This document shows, piece by piece, positions 1 to 5,664 of a DNA stretch of 5,664 nucleotides. Where the stretch lies: positions 1 through 5,664 of the forward strand of contig JAISSA010000057.1 in assembly GCA_031273365.1 (NCBI GenBank). The letters are read 5' to 3'. The first letter of the stretch is position 1; the number at the start of each line of letters is the position of its first letter. Position numbers and translations under genes: made by a program. This DNA comes from Synergistaceae bacterium. Its GTDB lineage: Bacteria; Synergistota; Synergistia; Synergistales; Aminobacteriaceae. The notes beneath the pieces are model-generated. The model searched no databases, was not told the DNA's origin, and saw nothing but the letters and a program-made list of their open reading frames with translations.

Positions 1-195
1 CGCGTTTCGTCTCATGACCCCGGGGGAGTTTTCAGCAAGGGTCTGGAGCAGACGACCCGTTACGCGGAACAGTCCAGCGCCGAAGAGGCGCACCTGGTAA
101 TCTGCGACGAGCGCCCCGACCGAAGCTGGGGCGAAAAGATTTTCGAACGCGTCGAACGCTGCGGAAAGAGAGAGGTTCACGTCTGGGGCCTGTGA
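1..195 (+). CDS. C-terminal end of an AAA-ATPase / PD-(D/E)XK nuclease-like (DUF1703-type) protein, partial
   Basis: The frame is open from the first base of the window to a TGA at 193-195 and gives 64 residues; the start lies off the left edge. Readable segments are GLEQTTRYAEQ, EEAHLVICDERP, SWGEKIFERVE and the ending VHVWGL. From memory of the family, this is the usual C-terminus of the abundant bacterial AAA-ATPase proteins that carry a PD-(D/E)XK nuclease-like domain (GLEQT.RY, then AHL.IFD, then a charged stretch, then VWG near the end). The helix and strand seen here would close the nuclease-like fold. The ATPase motifs and the catalytic acidic and Lys residues would be upstream and cannot be checked. 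These proteins are often multicopy, and their function is not established. The gene converges on the BrxC-like gene with a 136-bp gap, so it is a separate transcription unit. Family assignment is moderate because only the tail is visible. Confidence 0.7.
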   Translation, partial: RVSSHDPGGVFSKGLEQTTRYAEQSSAEEAHLVICDERPDRSWGEKIFERVERCGKREVHVWGL

Positions 196-217
196 CGCCG
201 GCTATATCCGGATCCTT

Positions 218-320
218 GAAAATTGAGCGGGCGGCGCTTTTCCGGGAGGCGTGCTTAATTCCCTGCGGGGCTCCGCCCCCCGCCCCGCAGGGAACTTGTC
301 CCCTGACCCCGTTAATTTTC
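218..320. repeat. Possible small palindromic or MITE/REP-like element in the convergent gap
   Basis: The gap between the two convergent genes is bounded by an imperfect inverted pair. GAAAATTGAGCGGG at 218-231 faces CCCCGTTAATTTTC at 307-320, with 11 of 14 positions pairing; the outermost GAAAATT/AATTTTC is perfect. A strong palindrome (259-294) sits near the middle. Read on the minus strand, the right end gives TTAACGGGGTCAGG, which resembles, from memory, the ends of REP-type repeats linked to IS200-like (RAYT) transposases. No target-site duplication was recognised and no transposase is in the window. The element reading is an inference; it could also be ordinary intergenic sequence around a terminator. 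Confidence 0.35.
259..294. terminator. GC-rich hairpin between convergent genes, candidate bidirectional terminator
   Basis: TTCCCTGCGGGGC (259-271) and GCCCCGCAGGGAA (282-294) are perfect reverse complements, giving a 13-bp stem with a 10-nt loop. Because it lies between two genes that both end towards it (stop at 195 on plus, stop at 332 on minus), it could terminate both transcripts. Neither flank carries the run of T expected of an intrinsic terminator, so it may instead be an RNA-stabilising hairpin or the core of a repeat element. A shorter nested pairing, GGGGC (267-271) with GCCCC (275-279), is also possible. Confidence 0.4.
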
Positions 321-331
321 GGCCCTCGCGC

Positions 332-2320
332 TCAGTTTATTTGAATCCCCTCGTTGCCCTCCAGTGTCGCGTACAGTTTCCTGCGGATCCCGTCTATATA
401 CTGATCGATGTCCTCTCTGCTTTGCAGCCTGCGGGCGGGAAAGATCTCGTATCGGCGAACCGTCGCGATTTTCCTGCGTGTTGCGGGCTCGCCTTTGTCG
501 CCGCCCTGCGCCGACGCATTCTGCATCATCGCCTCGATGCGCCTGCACACCGTATCCCTGAAGCCCAATAGCCGGGGAATCATCGCGTCCAGCACCGTCA
601 GAGACGCTGCGGCCAAAACTTCCTCTTTCTTCTTCGTGAAATGGTCGTCCGCCTTCGTGACCGCGCCCCTCAGAAAATTGCGGGAGCCCGCCAGCGTATG
701 CACATCTCCCATGCACTGCGTGACGATACCCTGCACTTCGTCCTTTTTCTGCGCCAAAAGCTCGTCATAAGCCGTGCGGACAGCCTGCATCAGCCCGGTA
801 AGGTCGTCAATCCTGTCGTAGGGCTTCGGGCTCCCGAGGATAGAGGATATTTCAGCGATCTTCCCGCTTATGTCGGCGTCGGTCGCGAAATAATCCTGTT
901 CGTCCTGCAGGCTGTTTTGCAGTTTCAGCGCGGCGTCGAAGACGCTTTTTTGGGTTTCGAAGAAGGTTTCGACCTCTTCCATGTCCCGAGCGCTGTCCTT
1001 CAGGTCGCCCTGCCTCTGCATCAGGCGATTCAGCAGGGCAATGTCGTCCCCGCGCCGGGAGAGAATATCGTTCATCAGCCTGTACGCGGCCGTCACGGTC
1101 TCTTTCTGCGGATACCGCGCCCGGGCGTATTCGTTTTCAACGAGGTTTCCGTAATGGGCGGCCTTTCCGCCAAAAAACCGAAGGACGAAGTGCACCAGGC
1201 CGTCTGCGTCGGCGGGGATGTCCATCGCTCCAAAACAGTCGCGCAGGAAGGCGACGCTTCTGCGCGTCAGGTCTTCCGGCGGGGCGATTCTTCGCGTGAT
1301 GACGACCCTGTCGGCGGCCTTCCCGCGCAGGTACTCCACAAGCCTGCGGTCGTCCCTGGCGACGATCGCCCCGCCGTACCCGACGGAGATTTTCTGCCCC
1401 GCAATCAGGCGAGCGACGAGGGCGGCAATGTCGATCTCGCGCCAGCCGTAAGGGACGTCGCCGTAACGGCGCTGCACGTCTCCCATGGACGTGGGCATGC
1501 GGGACCGGCTCCGCGATTCGAGCCATCGTGCGATTTCGTCCAGGGCATCGTCGTTATTGAGAAATCTCCCCTGGGCCCCCGCCGCCTCCTGTTCTCCGTC
1601 CAGGATCCTTAGAATGTCGGCGTCGCTCTCGACAAAGGCATTCACCATATTCAGCCTGTCAAACACGCTCTCGATCAGCCTGCCCAGCACGAAATCCAGT
1701 TTTTCCATGGCGCTGCCGTGTTTTATTTCAATTTTTGCTCCGTGAACGTAGAAGTCGGCGTTTTGTATCGCCCTCTCAATATGCTCCCCGGCCCGTTCTT
1801 CAAGCGCCTGGGCCTGCCGTTCCCTCCCGCGGAGGATGCCCTGTACGCTCTCCGGCAACTGCGAGACGTCGCGCTGGCTCACGTACCTGCGAATCTTCGC
1901 GGCCTGCTCCAGCTCCTCGAAACAGGGAATTTCGTCGGACAGCCGGACGATGGCCTCGTTGCCGGCGTGCGACATCAGCGTCAGATTCTGTTCGGGGGCG
2001 CGGTAATGCTCGCCGGCGGTCGTCATGAATCGCAAACGTATCCTTCCGCCTTTGCCGGAACCGACGCGGGTCTCGTCGATGTACTGATCATAAGCGAAGT
2101 CGTACCTGCCCAGCCTGAATTTCTTCGACGGGTACAGTTCGGTGAAAAGAATGTGCGCCATGCGCTGAACGACGGAGGCGCCGTCCACGGACGTGTTGCG
2201 GATGCCGGAAGCGACGTCCTGTTCTTCATTCACAGGTCCTTCATTTATGTGTTCTTCATTCATATATTCTTCGTCCATGTGTTTTTCACCCATATGCTTT
2301 TCATTCATTGTCGAGGACAT
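332..2320 (-). CDS. BrxC/PglY-like protein, C-terminal half only, without the P-loop ATPase region
   Basis: The protein has 662 residues. From about residue 52 to the end it reads like the C-terminal half of BrxC (PglY), the large P-loop protein of BREX phage-defence systems. Recognisable stretches are ILFTELYPSKKFRLGRYDF (57-75), the AEIY/NGQK-like segment NADFYVHGAKIEIK (187-200), the LVARLIAGQKISV region (301-313), VVITRRIAPP (339-348), DIPADADGLVHFVL (367-380), DILSRRGDDIALLNRLM (418-434), VETFFETQKSVFD (450-462), GLMQAVRTAYDELLAQKKDEV (509-529, helical), and the terminal RRLQSREDID...IRRKL...GIQIN. Canonical BrxC is about 1,200 residues with a Walker A motif near its N-terminus; none is present here. 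Residues 5-34 are six pentapeptide repeats that do not belong to the family. No signal peptide or membrane segment is visible, so it should be cytosolic. The start is uncertain. ATG 2320 lacks a properly spaced Shine-Dalgarno, and ATG 2308 has AGGA about 11 nt upstream and overlaps the kinase stop as ATGAATGA. No frameshift is seen. It could be a truncated remnant or a repurposed module; without the ATPase it cannot act as a normal BrxC by itself. Confidence 0.78.
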   Translation of the reverse strand: MSSTMNEKHMGEKHMDEEYMNEEHINEGPVNEEQDVASGIRNTSVDGASVVQRMAHILFTELYPSKKFRLGRYDFAYDQYIDETRVGSGKGGRIRLRFMTTAGEHYRAPEQNLTLMSHAGNEAIVRLSDEIPCFEELEQAAKIRRYVSQRDVSQLPESVQGILRGRERQAQALEERAGEHIERAIQNADFYVHGAKIEIKHGSAMEKLDFVLGRLIESVFDRLNMVNAFVESDADILRILDGEQEAAGAQGRFLNNDDALDEIARWLESRSRSRMPTSMGDVQRRYGDVPYGWREIDIAALVARLIAGQKISVGYGGAIVARDDRRLVEYLRGKAADRVVITRRIAPPEDLTRRSVAFLRDCFGAMDIPADADGLVHFVLRFFGGKAAHYGNLVENEYARARYPQKETVTAAYRLMNDILSRRGDDIALLNRLMQRQGDLKDSARDMEEVETFFETQKSVFDAALKLQNSLQDEQDYFATDADISGKIAEISSILGSPKPYDRIDDLTGLMQAVRTAYDELLAQKKDEVQGIVTQCMGDVHTLAGSRNFLRGAVTKADDHFTKKKEEVLAAASLTVLDAMIPRLLGFRDTVCRRIEAMMQNASAQGGDKGEPATRRKIATVRRYEIFPARRLQSREDIDQYIDGIRRKLYATLEGNEGIQIN
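2219..2308 (-). repeat. Six tandem 15-bp repeats encoding M-N-E-E-H-type pentapeptides
   Basis: Reading the minus strand from 2308 down, six 15-bp units follow without gaps: 2308-2294, 2293-2279, 2278-2264, 2263-2249, 2248-2234 and 2233-2219. They encode MNEKH, MGEKH, MDEEY, MNEEH, INEGP and VNEEQ. The units are diverged but clearly related (start-like codon, AAT/GGT/GAC, GAA, then GAA/AAA/AAG/GGA), and they are much richer in A+T than the surrounding genes. Four units begin with ATG and one with GTG, so the array offers several in-frame initiation codons. A 15-bp unit keeps the frame, so copy-number change would alter length but not shut the gene off. The array sits exactly where the BrxC ATPase half would otherwise be joined. 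Confidence 0.9.
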
Positions 2321-4742
2321 CCTGCAGGCGTTTTTCCATCGCCTCGTACTCCAGAACGTCGAGCTGCTGCCTCAGCCACTCGATCAGTTCGCCGCCGGAT
2401 TCGTAGTCGCTGCGCTCCAGCTCCGCCATAATCTCTTCCATCTCCAGCGTCCTGAAATGCCTGCCCGCCTCCAGCAGCTTTTTCAGCGCATCGGTGTCCG
2501 GCCTGGGTTTGCGGTCCTTCCGGGCGACGTTTCCGGTCGCGCTTTGCAGAAGTTCTCTCAGAGCGGAAAGCAGCGCCTCGACGGCCTCGATCAGGACGCC
2601 GTTGCCTGCCTGCACCGCCTCGAAATTTCCGGCTCTGGCCAACGCCTCCAGGTCCTCCGCCAATTTGCCGATCTCCCCGGCGCAGATTCCGCGGCTCGCG
2701 CCTTTGAGCCCGTGCACCGTCACCATGTAGTCGTTCAGGGTCTCTCTGGAAGGCGACCGCATTTTTTCGAGCAGGTCCGGTATGTGCTGCAGGTAAGAAC
2801 GCAGGATCTCCAGGTACGTTCCCTCGTTGACGTAGCTCTCGACCCCTGCGGCGAAATCGATGCCCTTCACATGGTAAAGCTTCGTAAAGCCAAAAATGGG
2901 CGACACCTCCTCGACTTCAACGGCCGGTTCCGACCGGAAGAGCGTTTCTGCGTCCTGTTTGTCCCGTATCCAGCGGTTGAGCGCCGCGTCCAGTTGCAGG
3001 ATGTCTATCGGCTTGGAGATGAAGTCGTTGAACCCGTTTTCCAGAAACATTTCTCTGTTCCCGGTCAGGGCATTGGCCGTCAGTGCGACGACCGGCACCG
3101 TCCTCGCGTAGTCCGTGCCCGTCGCCCGGATGGCGCGCGTCGCCTCGATGCCGTCCATCTCCGGCATCATGTGATCCATGAACACCACGTCGTACCGCGT
3201 CTTTTCCTCGCGGATCTTTTCTATCGCCTCCCGCCCGCCGGAGGCAAAATCGATCGTGAGGCCGTAAGGCAGCATCAGGCCCCGGGCCACGTCCAGGTTG
3301 GTCGGCACGTCGTCCACCACCAGCACCTTCCCATAGGGCATATACGCGCGCACGAGGTTGCTGTTCCGCATCTGCCGTTTTTCCAGATAGCTGAAATTTT
3401 TCATGCCATCCACGACCTCCCGGCCCAGAGGCGTTTCATCGACGATCCCCTGCGGCAGCGCGACGATGAAGGCGCTGCCCTTCCCGTATTCGCTCTCCAC
3501 CGTGATCGTGCCCCCCATCAGGTCCACCAGTTTTTTCGTTATGGAAAGGCCGAGGCCCGTTCCCTCTATGCGGCGGTTTGCGCGGGCGTCGAGCTGGGTA
3601 TACTTCTCAAAGAGCCGGCACATGTCATCCGCCCTGATGCCGTGCCCCGTATCGTTCACGGTGAAGATCAGCCAGGCTCCGCTTTCGCGCCGTTCCCAGC
3701 CGACCCGGAGGGTCACCCGTCCCTCGTCGGTGTACTTGAAGGCGTTGGAAAGCAGGTTGTTCAGAATCTGCTTTATCCGAAGTTCATCGCCATACAGGTT
3801 TGCGGGGATCGTCGAGTCCATCGAAAACTCGAACGCGACGTTCTTGGAGCCGATCCGCACGATGTTGAGCTGCACCGTGTCGCTGATGAGGCTCGCGATG
3901 TCATACTCCGCCGGAAGGAGTTCCAGGTTCCCCGACTCGATTTTGGAGATGTCCAGGATGTCGTTGACGATGCCGAGCAGGATCGACCCCGCGTTGTAGA
4001 TCTTCTCGAGGTTCTCGCGCGTCTTTCCCGGAAGCTCGTTTTGTATCTCCACCTCGGAAAGGCCGATGATCGCGTTCAGAGGGGTACGAATTTCGTGGCT
4101 CATCGTGGCGAGAAAGGTTCCCTTTGCCCGCGAGCCCTCCTCCGCTTTTTCCTTCGCCCTGTCGAGCTCCGTGACGTCGTGCATGACGAAAACCACGCCG
4201 TGGAGGACCCCGTTTTTGTCCACCGCGGGAGACAGGGAGCAGTCGGCGGTAAATTTCTCTCCGTTCGACAGCACCAGCCGCTGGGTGTAGCTCTGCGGCT
4301 GGGAGGTCGCGAAGACCTTTCGGCACCTCGCAAACAGCTCTCCTGTCCACTCGGAGGATATTCGGCGCGCAAAAAAAGATTCCACATGATAGCTGACGAT
4401 TTCCCCGCCCTCGTCAAGGCCCAGAAACCGCGCCAGCGCGTCCGTGGCGAGCACGACGCGCATGTCCCTGTCCAGCACGAAGATCACGTCGGCGCACGTC
4501 TGAAGCAGGAGGCGATTGTAGAAATACTGAAGCTCCTTGTCGGCCTCGTTGACGTCGCGCAGACGTTCCGCGCTCCTGTACATGACCCCGATGCGTCGGT
4601 AGTCGCTTTCCAGACGCTGATGCCGGCGCTCGAGTTTTCGATACTCCCTCTCGAGCTTTTTGCATCGCTCCCGAAGCATCTCGCATTCCTGCTCCGGGGT
4701 CGCGCTGAACGATTCGAACTCTTCCGATTCGAACTCTTCCAT
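2301..4742 (-). CDS. Soluble PAS-containing hybrid sensor histidine kinase (HisKA-HATPase-REC-Hpt)
   Basis: This gene encodes a multidomain phosphorelay kinase. Numbered from the Met at 4742 (813 residues), the order is: charged coiled coil about 18-72; PAS-like sensor about 77-193 ending in the MHDVTELDRAK signature; dimerisation/phosphoacceptor domain with MSHEIRTPLNAI and His216; HATPase with N-box QILNNLLSNAFKYT (Asn333), G1 DTGHGI (364-369) and G2 EGTGLGL (393-399); receiver about 471-592 with acidic pair Asp477/Asp478, phosphoacceptor Asp523 (VFMDHMMPEMDG), Thr555 and Lys577; Hpt with VHGLKG, His677; and a helical, acidic C-terminal tail about 740-813 of unknown role. All catalytic residues are present. 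No membrane segment or signal peptide is seen, so it should sense a cytoplasmic cue. The start is placed at 4742 because GGAGGGG lies 6-8 nt upstream; an in-frame ATG at 4787 would add 15 residues but has only a weak ribosome site. The gene follows the REC/HD-GYP gene on the same strand, its likely partner, and its TGA overlaps the BrxC-like start. Confidence 0.93.
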   Translation of the reverse strand: MEEFESEEFESFSATPEQECEMLRERCKKLEREYRKLERRHQRLESDYRRIGVMYRSAERLRDVNEADKELQYFYNRLLLQTCADVIFVLDRDMRVVLATDALARFLGLDEGGEIVSYHVESFFARRISSEWTGELFARCRKVFATSQPQSYTQRLVLSNGEKFTADCSLSPAVDKNGVLHGVVFVMHDVTELDRAKEKAEEGSRAKGTFLATMSHEIRTPLNAIIGLSEVEIQNELPGKTRENLEKIYNAGSILLGIVNDILDISKIESGNLELLPAEYDIASLISDTVQLNIVRIGSKNVAFEFSMDSTIPANLYGDELRIKQILNNLLSNAFKYTDEGRVTLRVGWERRESGAWLIFTVNDTGHGIRADDMCRLFEKYTQLDARANRRIEGTGLGLSITKKLVDLMGGTITVESEYGKGSAFIVALPQGIVDETPLGREVVDGMKNFSYLEKRQMRNSNLVRAYMPYGKVLVVDDVPTNLDVARGLMLPYGLTIDFASGGREAIEKIREEKTRYDVVFMDHMMPEMDGIEATRAIRATGTDYARTVPVVALTANALTGNREMFLENGFNDFISKPIDILQLDAALNRWIRDKQDAETLFRSEPAVEVEEVSPIFGFTKLYHVKGIDFAAGVESYVNEGTYLEILRSYLQHIPDLLEKMRSPSRETLNDYMVTVHGLKGASRGICAGEIGKLAEDLEALARAGNFEAVQAGNGVLIEAVEALLSALRELLQSATGNVARKDRKPRPDTDALKKLLEAGRHFRTLEMEEIMAELERSDYESGGELIEWLRQQLDVLEYEAMEKRLQDVLDNE
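4710..4739 (-). repeat. Perfect 2 x 15-bp tandem duplication at the kinase N-terminus
   Basis: GAAGAGTTCGAATCG occurs twice back to back on the minus strand (4739-4725 and 4724-4710), immediately after the ATG at 4742. It encodes EEFES twice. The copies are identical at every base, which points to a recent slippage duplication that adds five residues before the coiled coil without changing frame. Confidence 0.92.
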
Positions 4743-4748
4743 CGGGCT

Positions 4749-4755
4749 CCCCTCC
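4749..4755 (-). promoter_or_regulatory. Shine-Dalgarno that decides the kinase start
   Basis: GGAGGGG on the minus strand, with GGAGG ending 8 nt before ATG 4742, is the best ribosome site in the gene junction. The alternative ATG at 4787 is preceded only by GGGATTA. This favours 4742 as the real start and makes 4743-4855 a 113-bp untranslated spacer. Confidence 0.65.
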
Positions 4756-4826
4756 GGACGTCGGTCACGGACATCCAGCTCAGGCATTAATCCCGGACAT
4801 TAATCTCGAACATCAGGCCCGGCCGA

Positions 4827-4857
4827 CAATCCAGGACATCTCCAATCCAGGACATCT
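4827..4857 (-). repeat. Direct repeat, two identical 15-bp copies with 16-bp period, in the HD-GYP/kinase spacer
   Basis: AGATGTCCTGGATTG is present at 4857-4843 and again at 4841-4827 on the minus strand, separated by one G. The first copy begins inside the TAG stop of the HD-GYP gene (4858-4856). Further downstream in the same spacer GATTAATG is repeated (4805-4798 and 4792-4785), and a short GGCC-C-GGCC palindrome lies at 4816-4824. No promoter or terminator could be recognised, so the spacer looks like an intra-operon leader altered by local duplications. A regulatory role, such as a binding site read twice, is possible but unsupported. Confidence 0.85.
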
Positions 4858-5664
4858 AATGGGCCATTTTTTCGAAATCCGGGCTGCAGGACTCGAAAAC
4901 TTCGATCAGCGCAGGGTCGAACTGAGTTCCACTGCCGTCTGTAAGGATGCGGCAGGCCTCCATATGGCCCATCGCCTTTCGGTAGACGCGATTGTCGACG
5001 AGGGCGTCGTACACGTCCGCCACCGCCATGATGCGCCCGCAGAGGGGGATATCGTTCCCCGCAAGGCCGTGGGGGTAGCCCTTTCCGTCGTACCTCTCGT
5101 GGTGGGAGGCGGCGATCATCACGGCATACTGCAGGTAGCTCTGGGTGGGAGTGCGCGCGTACATGTTCTCCAAAATCTCCGCGCCGATAACTGTATGGCG
5201 CTTCATGGCGGAAAATTCCTCGTCGTTCAGGCGGTCCGGTTTCAGGAGGATGCGGTCGCTGATAGCGATTTTGCCGATATCGTGCAGGGGTGCCGCGCGC
5301 ACGATCGTCGCCAGCCCCTCCTCGGAGATCTCTTCGGAGAACAGCCCCCTCCTCAGCAGCTCGTGCCCAAGCCGTTCCACATACCGGCTCGTGCGCACCA
5401 CGTGTCCGCCGGTGTTCTCGTCGCGACACTCGATCAGCTCCGCGAAGGAGGCGGCGATGCTGTCCGACATCTCCCTGACGGTGCCCTCCAGGTGCGACTG
5501 CCACGAGGCGAAGCGCAGGTGAAGCTCTATCCTGTGGAGCAGGATGTTCTGCTCGACGGGTTTGGTGATGAAATCTCTGGCGCCCGAGGTGAGGCCCCTG
5601 ACCGCGACATCGACGTCGTGATTGCCCGTCAGGAAGATGACGGGAATTTTCTCCAGCCAGGGAT
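4856..5664 (-). CDS. Response regulator with HD-GYP cyclic-di-GMP phosphodiesterase domain, 5' end off the window
   Basis: The frame is open from the right edge to a TAG at 4856-4858 and encodes 268 visible residues. The first part is the second half of a receiver domain: IPVIFLTGNHD with the conserved Thr at 5629-5627, and DFITKPVE with the conserved Lys at 5563-5561. The phosphoacceptor Asp must lie upstream of the window. A helical linker leads into a complete HD-GYP domain: GGHVVRTSRY, the metal-binding LHDIGK (His-Asp at 5284-5279), a further His in KRHTVIGAEIL, then SHHERYDGKGYPHGL with GYP at 5080-5072, then ADVYDALVDNR. This arrangement (RpfG-like) degrades cyclic-di-GMP when the receiver is phosphorylated, and every signature residue visible here is intact, so the protein should be active. 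A Met at 5470 exists in frame, but starting there would discard the receiver. The hybrid kinase just downstream is the probable phosphodonor, through its Hpt domain. Confidence 0.93.
   Translation of the reverse strand, partial: PWLEKIPVIFLTGNHDVDVAVRGLTSGARDFITKPVEQNILLHRIELHLRFASWQSHLEGTVREMSDSIAASFAELIECRDENTGGHVVRTSRYVERLGHELLRRGLFSEEISEEGLATIVRAAPLHDIGKIAISDRILLKPDRLNDEEFSAMKRHTVIGAEILENMYARTPTQSYLQYAVMIAASHHERYDGKGYPHGLAGNDIPLCGRIMAVADVYDALVDNRVYRKAMGHMEACRILTDGSGTQFDPALIEVFESCSPDFEKMAH

Noticed and set aside
259..294. Certain rho-independent terminator
   Set aside because: The stem is strong, but there is no T-run on either side, so it is kept only as a candidate.
641..1612. A plus-strand open frame of 323 codons antisense to the BrxC-like gene
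   Set aside because: No family resemblance; it is the mirror of a coding frame in GC-rich DNA, and the minus strand carries continuous BrxC-like sequence through the same span.
2219..2308. Possible CRISPR array
   Set aside because: The units are 15 bp, directly adjacent, diverged, in frame with a gene and have no spacers.
2301..2500. BrxC N-terminal half hidden in another frame upstream, implying a frameshift
   Set aside because: The upstream DNA encodes the kinase REC, Hpt and C-terminal tail without interruption, and no Walker A motif (GxxxxGKS/T) was seen in the translated frames covering it.
2193..4790. A plus-strand open frame of 865 codons lying antisense to the whole kinase gene
   Set aside because: Its translation shows no recognisable domain and is rich in Arg, His, Val and Leu, as expected from the complement of a GC-rich gene. 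The minus-strand frame has every kinase, REC and Hpt motif.
4788..4855. A promoter for the kinase in the spacer
   Set aside because: No convincing -35/-10 pair was found on the minus strand; the spacing and orientation fit read-through from the HD-GYP gene.

Overview
The window is GC-rich, densely packed bacterial DNA. Three consecutive genes lie on the minus strand, and the tail of a fourth gene converges on them from the left on the plus strand. The taxon cannot be fixed from sequence alone. The gene types (a soluble PAS hybrid histidine kinase with an Hpt domain, a REC/HD-GYP regulator, and an AAA-ATPase/PD-(D/E)XK-type protein) would fit a GC-rich anaerobe such as a member of Synergistota; this is a low-confidence inference.

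Layout from left to right. Positions 1-195 (+) encode the last 64 residues of a protein resembling the C-terminus of the 'AAA-ATPase plus PD-(D/E)XK nuclease' (DUF1703-type) family. Positions 196-331 are a convergent intergenic gap with a perfect 13-bp stem palindrome inside a larger, imperfect inverted pair (218-320). Positions 332-2320 (-) encode a 662-residue protein that matches the C-terminal half of the BREX phage-defence protein BrxC/PglY. It has no P-loop ATPase half, and its N-terminus is built from six 15-bp tandem repeats. Positions 2301-4742 (-) encode a cytosolic hybrid histidine kinase: coiled coil, PAS, HisKA, HATPase, REC, Hpt and a helical tail. Its stop codon overlaps the start of the BrxC-like gene. 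Positions 4856-5664 (-) encode a response regulator with a c-di-GMP phosphodiesterase (HD-GYP) output domain, whose N-terminus lies beyond the right edge.

Transcription order on the minus strand is REC/HD-GYP, then the hybrid kinase, then the BrxC-like gene, probably as one operon. The first two genes form a plausible phosphorelay: kinase His, internal REC Asp, Hpt His, then the REC of the HD-GYP protein, ending in c-di-GMP hydrolysis. The third gene is the surprise. It is a BrxC half with no ATPase, translationally overlapped with a signalling kinase, and no other BREX gene is visible in the window. It is either a captured and decaying fragment, or a domesticated BrxC C-terminal module used outside canonical BREX. 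Short tandem duplications (15-16 bp) sit at each of the two gene junctions or starts in this operon, which suggests local slippage or rearrangement helped build it.
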